DNA of 64,000 nucleotides, from positions 101,991,097 to 102,055,096 of the forward strand of contig CM037590.1 of assembly GCA_021018995.1 (NCBI GenBank), read 5' to 3'. This DNA comes from Chloranthus sessilifolius. Its lineage: Eukaryota; Streptophyta; Magnoliopsida; Chloranthales; Chloranthaceae. Below the pieces are notes generated by a model, which was not told where the DNA came from, ran no database searches, and was given only the letters and a program-made list of their open reading frames with translations. The first letter of the stretch is position 1. Each line of letters starts with the position of its first letter. Shown piece by piece: positions 56,752 through 64,000 of this stretch. The position numbers and the translations under genes are program-made.

Positions 56752-58184
56752 GTAATAGACTAAGAGTAGAACCATCGAACGTATCTAGCATTGATGGGCT
56801 CAGAAAAATGATCTCTATCCATGGTGGTGAGGCAGATGGCGTATCCTGGTAGCACCTCTCGAATGACGTAAGGTCCTTCTCAGTTTGGCTTGAACTTTCC
56901 TCTCGGATCAGTGTGGAGGGATGGGAAGATCTTCTTCAGCACAGTATCTCCTACCTTTAGATCTCGATCGCGGACATGTTTATTGTAAGCACGTGTGATT
57001 CGCTCCTGGTAAACTTGAGTATGACACAAGGCTAGGAGCCTTTTCTCATCCAGTAAGTTCAGCTGATTAAAGCATGATCTCTCTCTCTCTCTGCTTCGGG
57101 TAAGCCAGATTCCATGAGGATTCAGAGTCAGGGTACCTCAACCTCAACTAGTAGGACGGCCTCAGTTCCATACACAAGGGAGAATGGTGTTGCCCCTGTA
57201 GCGGTATGGATCGATGTTATGTAGGCCCACAAAGCGAATGGCAGCATTTCGCTCCAATCTCGGTAAGTGATGACCATTTTCTCAAGGATGCGGATGACCA
57301 TCTTATTCGCAGCCTCCACAGCTCCATTAGTTTGAGGCCGATAAGGGAACGAGCGATGGTGCTTGATCTTGTATTACTCACAGAAAGCTCGGATGCGCTT
57401 ATTCAAAAAATTTATACCATTTTCTGTGATGATATCTTCGGTACTCCAAATCGGCACACAATATTGTTCTTGAGAAACTTCTCGACGTGACTGGCTGTGA
57501 TGTTGGCATATGACGCCGCTTCTACCCACTTGGTGAAGTATTCAATGGCGATGAGGATGAACCGATGTCCATTCGATGCTTTTGGGTGAATCATTTCGAC
57601 GATGTTTAGGCCCTAGATAGCAAATGGCCAAGGAGTGGTCATGCAATGAAGATTGATGGCAGGAGCGTGTATCAGACTAGAGTGTTCCTGACACTTGTAG
57701 CATTCCTGAACATGTTGGCAGCAATCTAATTCCATAGTGGTCCAAAAGTATCCCTGCCGTAGAATTTTCTTAGCAAGCATGTGACCGTTGACATGGGCCT
57801 TTCATGGATCTCCTTCATGATACTGATTGCTTCACCCTCTGTAAGCCACCTTAGCAAAACATTATTGTAGGATCGCTTGTACAGGCATTCCCCACAAATG
57901 ACATAGCCTGCTGCTAGACGTTGGATGGTTCGTCGGTCCATCTTGGATGTACCCTTAGGGAAAGTTAGGGTCTAGAGGAAATTCTTGATATCTGAGAACC
58001 AAGGTGGCTCATCATCAGGCTTTGTAGGTTCCTTAATCTATAGGCAGAAGGCTGACTCACTTCTCCGCTCGATCATGATCGACTTCATCTCAGCACCTTA
58101 TGGGATTTCTATCATTAACACCAAAGTTGCTAGTGCATCAGTAAAGCGATTCCTTATCCAGGGGCCATATGAGAATGTCACATC
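56752..58184 (-). pseudogene. Tat-lineage integrase
   Basis: Read on the minus strand. The zinc-finger part lies at about 57700-57950 (CLYKRSYNN, EIHERPMS) in a broken frame. The core has HPKASNGHRFILIAIEYFTKWVEA with the first catalytic Asp region degraded. Next comes a shifted segment reading IITENG where SDNG is usual, so the second Asp appears changed to Glu. The third part reads GAVEAANKMVIRILEKM. The C-terminus (GKFKPN, GPYVIREVLPGYAI) ends at about 56758. At least two frameshifts and several stops occur. Confidence 0.8.
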
Positions 58185-58735
58185 TTAGAAGCAAGCTATC
58201 AGGTCCTCGAGGTGCTCATGGTAAGGGATCAGTTTCTCGTCTTTCATCTTCCAGTCACCGTTCGTCTGGCATATGATTAATTGCGAATCGCCAAACACTC
58301 GGAGGTGAGCTATATTCAGATTGAGAGCCGCTAGCAGACTAGTAGCACAAGCTTCATATTCAGCCATGTTGTTAGTACAAGGGACATTAAGCTTGATAGA
58401 GACCGGTACATGGGATCCCTTTGGTGAAATCAGAATGGTGCCAACTCCTTGGCCTTCGGCATTTGCTGCCCTGTCGAAGTGCATTAGCCATGAATCTTCT
58501 GCCTCTTCGGTATCGTCTTCTATCATGAACAGGATATCCTCATCCGGGAACTCAGTCCTTAAAGGTTCATAATCTAGCAAAGTATTGTCGGTAAGATGAT
58601 CGGCGAGTGCCTGCCCCTTGATCGACTTCTGAGTGACGTACGTGATGTTGAACTCAGATAATAAAAGCTGCCATCGTGTAGTTCGCCAAGTGAGAGCTGG
58701 CTTCTCGAACATGTATTTCAATAGATCCATTCAGG
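58185..58735 (-). pseudogene. Second (archaeal-type) RNase H of Tat element
   Basis: The frame reads SWLMHFDRAANAEGQGVGTI, then SPKGSHVPVS, CTNNMAEYEAC and RVFGDSQLIICQ. The three catalytic acids (HFD, AEYE, GDSQ) are visible. This extra RNase H between the first RNase H and integrase is a hallmark of the Tat lineage (Ogre, Retand, RIRE2-like). It is open for 181 codons. Confidence 0.88.
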
Positions 58736-59249
58736 CTAAGAGTAGAGCGGCTTGAGATAGCAAGTAATGGCAGAGCCTCTGAGTAGCCCAAACAAGAGCC
58801 AGACATGCTTTCTCTAGATGAGAATAGTGCATTTTATAATTAGTAAACTTCTTGCTTAGATAGTAAATGGCCTATTCTCTTCTTCCTGTCTCGTCATGCT
58901 GCCCTAAGACGCATTCCATCGAGACTTTCGTTGTGGAGAGATACATCAAGAGTGGTCTCCCTGGCTCGGGGGGTACCAACACGGGTGGGTTAAGGAGGTA
59001 GCTTTTGATTTTATTGAATGCTGCTTAGCAGTTGTCATTCAATTCAATGGGCGAGTTCTTCCTTAGTAGCTTGAAGATCGGCGTGCAGATTGGAGTTAGT
59101 TGCACAATGAACTGATTGATATATTATATTCTGCCTAAGAACCCTCTAACTTCCTTCTCAGTAGACGGTGGCAGCATTTTCATGATAACTTTGACTTTGG
59201 CTGGGTCGACCTCGATGCCTCTCTTGTTGACGATGAATCCTAACAATTT
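58736..59249 (-). pseudogene. RNase H domain of Tat element
   Basis: Broken frames on the minus strand read VRGFLGR, QAAFNKIKSYLLNPP, VLGQHDETGRREQAIYYLS and KKFTNYKMHYSHLEKACLALVW. This is the normal RNase H that follows RT. The first catalytic aspartate region is altered (LLMYLST). Stops occur near 59110 and 58740. Confidence 0.78.
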
Positions 59250-60236
59250 TTAGGGCATAGCACCAAAAGCGCACTTCTGTGGATTCAGACGTAACCTATA
59301 CTTTCGCAGCCTCTCAAACAACTTCTGAAGGTTTACCAAGTGATCGCTTTGCTCCGGTGACTTGACTATCATATCATCGACATATACATCAATTTCTCGA
59401 TGCATCATGTCGTGAAACAATGCAGCCATAGCTCTTTGGTATGCTGCACCAACATTCTTTAGCCCAAACAACATGACTTTGTAGCAGAAGGTTCCCCAAG
59501 GAGTGATAAACGTCATTTTCTCACGATCAACCTCTGCCATCTTGATCTGATTGTGTCCTGAGAATCCATCCATAAATGAAAGCATCTCGTGCTTAGCAGT
59601 GTTATCGACCAAGATGTCGATATGCAGCAGTGGGACATCATCCTTCGGGCTTGCCTTGTTTAAATTATGAAATCGATGCACATGCGAACCTTTCCATCTT
59701 TCTTCGATATAAGTACGATATTGGCTAGACATTGCGGGTACTTGGATACCATGAGAAACCCTACACCATATTGCTTGATGACCTCATCTTTGACTTTCAA
59801 CATTCACTCGGGTCAGAGACATCTTAGCTTCTGCTTAACCAGCTTCATATCAGGGTAGAGAGGCAACTCATGATCGACCAAATCAGTGTCTAGACTAGGC
59901 ATGTCCTCGTACAACCAGGCAAAAATGTCTTGGTATGACCGAAGGAAGTCGAACATGCTTTTCCTTTCTTCGGGAGATAGCGACATTCCGATTTTGGTAG
60001 TTTGGGGAACCTCCTCAGTCCCTAGATTAACGTCCTTAGTTTCCTCGACAATGGGGATAGGGCCATGCTCAAAGTCGATGAACTGGTCAATGAGCTCATT
60101 AGGGAGCTCCTCCAAAGGACTATCCTCGTCCAGACTCGTAACACCTACCTCTTCCTGTATTTCTATAGGAAAGTGGTCGATTTCACGTGGGACGGGTATT
60201 TTGATTAAGGCATCCTTTTGTGAGATTTTATCTTAA
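59250..60236 (-). pseudogene. Tat-lineage reverse transcriptase
   Basis: The minus strand starts with an acidic linker (EIDHFPIEIQEEVGV, then SPEERKSMFDFLRSYQDIFAW), as in Tat elements. The core has GFLMVSKYPQ, KKDGKVRMCIDF, SFMDGFSGHNQIKMAE, PWGTFCYKVMLFGLKN and the intact catalytic VYVDDMIVKS at about 59370. A frameshift near 59650 and stops near 59810 break it. The lineage call rests on the motif wording and the second RNase H. Confidence 0.85.
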
Positions 60237-60713
60237 ATCTTAAAAGACAATATTTTTAGGTTTTGTATTTCTTCGATATTTTTGAGATTTTGTATTTTTT
60301 CTCTATTTTTGAGGTTTTGTATTTCTTCGGAGACTGACCCTTGGCAGCATGAGTCTATGTATATACAAGGTATTACCTGCCAAGGGCTTATCTCACTTTT
60401 TATAGGTTATTTTTTTTAGGAAACAGGAGCCAAACTTTAGGCCACTCCCTGCTTTCAGAGTTTTGGGCAAAGATGCCCAGTTGCATACCTGAGGGGCCGC
60501 TCTTTTACCTATTTGGATGGAGGGTGTTGACTGATATGGCTCATTGGAGTCAGCCTCCATCATGTTGACCCCTATTTCGTTTGAGCTGATATCCTTAAAC
60601 ATCAATATCATTTTGTGGTGATTTGCCACAGGGGGTGTTTGTTCAGGTACTGGCCGTCATTCCTCGAAGAGGGACAACGCAGCCAAATCTATTTCCAGGC
60701 TGAGAAGGGAGAT
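60237..60713 (-). other. Protease-RT spacer of Tat element
   Basis: The minus strand contains a possible donor (GCAG then GTAATA, around 60376) and an A-rich stretch with about three copies of a 30-bp unit (60246-60332). Ogre-type Tat elements carry an intron at this place. Whether this is one cannot be decided from the sequence alone. The rest reads as decayed polyprotein (FKDISSNEIGVNMMEA). Confidence 0.35.
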
Positions 60714-61912
60714 CTAAGGATTGGTTGGATGTATTGGGGCAGTGGGTTTGTGTGGGGTCAAATGGGTTACCCCATTTCGATCGATCTTTACGACCTCAAT
60801 GCTGACAAAGGATTCCCTGATGTGTAGCCTAGGGCGAGGTTTCTCTTCTATGTTGATTTCTCGAGCTCTTGCAGCTGCAACGACCCTGGCTTTCTCTTTG
60901 GCCTCTCGGACCTCTTCCTCCGTGGGCTTGTACCCCAGCCCGAATCTTACTTTCTGTCCCTTGGCAATAACTGGCTCTCTTCTGCCCTGTAATCTTGGCC
61001 CAAGCCCTCTCTGCCTCTCTGGTAGCCCCACTTTTGGAGCATAACCACTGCTGCTATTATACCGCCTCTAGTTTTAGGCATGATGCCCTCCATGGGCTTC
61101 GGGAGTATTGCCAATACCTCATATTCAAAACTACGAAGGTCAACATCCTCAGCAGTGTGCCGCACATCCAACATATTAGGTTTTTTGATGTTATTAGCGG
61201 CCTTTTCTTTCTCACTGTGCCCCTCGCCACTGGTCGTGATGATCTTATGCCCTGACGTAAACTTGAGTTTCGGGTGGAAAGTGGAAGGTATGGCTCCGAC
61301 CTCATGCAGCCACGGGCGCCCTAACAACAAATTGAACCAAAATTTAATATCGATTACTTGAAATAAGATGGAAAAGGTCATTGGCCCTATCAGCAGCTCA
61401 AGATCAACTTCTCCCATTATTTCTCTCCTAGTATCGTCAAACCCTCTAGCGCTAGTCCTTGTCGGCCTTAGCATACAGGGGTCCATGCCGATCTTGGTGG
61501 CAGTCCTCAATGAGCACACATTTAGAGCCAACCCATTATCAATTAGAACTAAGGGAATTATCATGTTCCTGGATTCAACAGTAATGTTGAGGAATTTAGC
61601 ATGATTGTTTCCCTCCTCCGACAGATCTGCATCTAAAAATGAAATGGCATTGGGTGCGATTACCTGTCTGATTATTTGCCTAACCTCATCTGGGCTCACC
61701 TGTTGGGATACATGCACATTCTTTAACACCCCCATTAATGCTTGGAAATAGAGTGGGGACATCATCAACAGATCCCATACAGTTATATGAGCAGGCATTC
61801 TTCTCAGCTGAGTCTCCAATATATGTTCTCGACTCATCTTCTCGAAGGGGTTCACTGCGTTGTCTTTCTTTCCTTCGGGTTGGGTTTGTGCTATTACTGT
61901 TGTTGCCTCAGG
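60714..61912 (-). pseudogene. Tat-lineage protease region
   Basis: A 302-codon open frame (61855-60947) covers a linker (SREHILETQLRRMPAHIT), the protease active site LVLIDNGLALNVCSLRTA and FNLLLGRPWLHEVGAIPSTFH. DNG in place of DSG is usual in Tat. In a second frame to 60714 it continues KVRFGLGYKPTEEEVREAKEKARV. The order is gag, protease, RT on the minus strand. Confidence 0.85.
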
Positions 61913-62683
61913 CTACTTTGAGACTCTTCCCGATTTAGTAATGAAGTCCACTGCCCCCTCCCTATTGCTGCTGCCGGCATTAGCATTGGTTTGCTTATAG
62001 CTCAGCGGGACATGATGTGGATCATAGGTTGGTCCTGAGTGCTGGAAAGGTATGGCTGTCGGTATATAAAGTGCATGTACCGATGGCTCTGGGATGATAG
62101 GTAAGACCTGGCTTACCTTGGTGATGGATGGGTGGGTGGCAAACTTGGGCCAGGTAGGGGTGGTGAAGCTTAACGATGGTTGTACCGAGGGTAGTGGGGT
62201 GGGCGTAGGCCATTGGTAGTTGATGGATGCGAGCGGAGGATTGGGGGTTTGATGGGCCACTAGGGAATTGATGGGGGTGGTAGAGTTTAGGGGTGGTTGA
62301 AATGGGGATAATGGGGTGGGTGTAGACCATTGGTAATTAATAGGTGCGGGTGGAGGATTGGGGGCCGGATGGCTTATTAGGTAATTCAAAGGGGTGGTAG
62401 AGTATGGTTGATACGCATTTATTTATACGTAATTTATGGGAGTGGATGGTAGAAAATAGGCCCTAAGATCTAAGGGTTCGGTCTGTGTTGCAAGGATAGG
62501 AAAATAATCTGCCTGATTTAGGGGCTCAACCACCCCAATGGTTCTCTCTTCTTGGTCTCGCTGCCAGGGGACCACCAAATTTTCTCTGTTACTGATATAA
62601 TCAGAGGGGTTAAATTCATACTCTTCCTCAATTTCCCCTACCAACCCTATGGTGGGTCTGGGACCTGCTATTCCAGTAGGGTG
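61913..62683 (-). pseudogene. Tat gag C-terminal / linker region with tandem repeat
   Basis: Minus-strand frames are Pro-rich. Within 62160-62400 two units of about 42 residues (126 bp) recur: NPPPAPINYQWSTPTPLSP and NPPLASINYQWPTPTPLPS. The segment DFITKSGRVSK near 61915 is the usual lead-in to the Tat protease. Gag is cut at 62683 by a family-A LTR, and the true N-terminus is missing. The capsid domain is not seen. Confidence 0.6.
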
Positions 62684-64000
62684 TGTTAAGACCTGAAAAG
62701 TATCACTTTTCACCCCTTAACTTAGCCTTTGATTAGACCCTTAGCCATCTAATAAATGCCTGTTAAGTGTTTTCTGTAGGTAATGAACAGCAGGGCAATA
62801 AAGCCATGAATCCTGCTAAGGAGCCTGTTTTGGCACCAGAAGTCCCTCAGAAGAATGAACCATGAATCCAGACCATAGAAGAGCCTCGCACAGCTGACAA
62901 AGATCCAGAGGATTCAGAAAAATACACCTTGCGCAGTCCTCATGAAGTCCCAAGACTTCACAAATAAGTTCTCGCGTAGTAGAGTCACAGAATAGCTTCA
63001 GAAGCCTTAAGTCGTGCAGCTCTCGTGAAGTTTAGAAGTAAAAGATCGCGCAGCTCTCGTGCAGTTCAAGAAGACCCCTCTCATCCTCGCGCGGTTCTCT
63101 CAAAACAGCTGAGGAGAGAGAGCTTCAAAATCCTGCCTCGCGCAACTGTCGCGCAATAGCCGCGAGATGCAAATATCAAGAGAACCTGTCGTGCAGTTCA
63201 GAAAAGCCCCAATGCCTCATGAGGATCCTCGTGAAGATCCATTAAGAAGTGAACTTCTCGCGCAGCTCTTGCATTGTTCAGAAACAAAGCAGTCTCGCGG
63301 AAGCCAGAATTAGCCTCGCGAAGTGAAATGGAATGCTCGCACAGTTCTCGCGCTATTCACAATTATCAATCCAACTGCGAGAAGCCCAACCCAGTGAGAG
63401 CTTAACTGTCAACCTCGCGACTGCTCAAAGCATCAAGAAGCTGCAACCACGCGACACCTGAAGCTTTAATGATGAATTCAACCACACAAAGACTAGAGCT
63501 ACCACGCGACAAGTCTGGGAATCGACTGTAACCTGGAGAAGCTCTGAACTCCAACTTCCATCTTTCTGCAGAGGACTTTCTGGGGATTTCCAGCGATTAG
63601 GGCATGCACTCCCATGCTCAAATCTCCATGCACGTGCCTCGAGGCATCCAAGGATCACTATTCTGCCACGTGGCATCGTTAAAATTAGGGTTTCCTAACC
63701 CTAATGCATTGCCACCCCACTGCTATATAAACCCAAACTTGGTTTAGGTTTTATATCTTAGATTTTAATATAGACTTGATCTGAGATCGTTTTCTTGTTC
63801 TGTAAGTAGTTTTCTTTTTCTTCTTTTTCTTTTCTCCATGGCCCAGCACTTGCTGGCCATGCCAATGTACGTTTATTGAAATTAGATTAATGGAGTTTTT
63901 GTGATAGGATTTTTACTCTTATGGGATGTGTGCATTTGTGAGCTGTTCTGTGTAAGGCTGCTGCCTTGTGATCTGCCATTGCTTTGGCTGTGTTTCAAAG
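62684..64000 (+). repeat. LTR A copy inserted in Tat gag, runs off the window
   Basis: It starts TGTTAAGACC at 62684 and follows LTR A (7072-8430) to the window end. It includes the CTCGCG motif array (62880-63520), TATAAA at 63725, and the leader with the ccagcacttgctgg segment. It is in plus orientation while the interrupted Tat element is on the minus strand. Whether a full element follows cannot be seen. Confidence 0.85.

Noticed and set aside
60237..60410. Firm intron call in the Tat protease-RT spacer
   Set aside because: Donor and acceptor are only weakly defined and the flanking frames are too decayed to test the join.

Overview
This is repeat-dense nuclear DNA from a flowering plant. 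I cannot name the species. Nearly all recognisable coding sequence is plant Ty3/gypsy retrotransposon: Athila lineage (FMDD-type RT, tRNA-Asp-like primer sites, TGTTAA...LTRs), Tekay lineage (integrase followed by a chromodomain-like tail) and Tat lineage (second RNase H after the first). There is also a CACTA transposon end, a LINE-type RNase H scrap, and two intron-containing host-type gene remnants. No bacterial, organellar or tRNA/rRNA genes are seen. Most coding regions carry stops and frameshifts.

Layout. 1-2741: the 5' end of an old minus-strand Athila-like element (gag remnant, primer site, LTR). 2742-7071: a plus-strand Athila-like pol, a motif array and an extra ORF, cut off by the next insertion. 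7072-19361: Athila element A with a complete 5' LTR and a truncated 3' LTR. 19362-22437: an ORF scrap and two rearranged LTR copies of family A, one with an internal inversion. 22438-30726: Athila element B, lacking its 5' part. 30727-34092: LTR family C in inverted arrangement. 34093-38600: a CACTA terminus, then AT-rich DNA with gene scraps. 38620-53214: a plant-mobile-domain-like gene on the plus strand, split by a 13-kb Tekay element (39033-52062) that has both LTRs and a 5-bp target duplication (CAGAT). 53580-55322: a DUF7745-like gene behind three palindromes and a TATA box. 56750-62683: a Tat-lineage pol on the minus strand, tail to tail with that gene. 62684-64000: another family-A LTR, running off the window.

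The most interesting pattern is shared between families. LTRs carry arrays of a short motif upstream of a TATA box, and the same motif recurs inside the element after integrase, again upstream of a TATA-like box and an accessory ORF. Each family uses its own motif: TCGATTAATCGA in Tekay, CCTATCGA in Athila B, CCTGTCGA in family C and the 5.4-kb remnant, CTCGCG-type in Athila A, and TTCGCAAAG in the oldest LTR. The DUF7745 gene has a comparable array of TGGCGCAACT palindromes. The accessory ORFs have basic, nuclear-looking segments. This could be a set of element-specific promoter/binding-site systems, but no function is shown by sequence alone.

The Tekay element also has a well-formed GT-AG intron between gag and protease, such that splicing joins the frames and retention ends Gag. 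That would be a simple way to set the Gag to Gag-Pol ratio.
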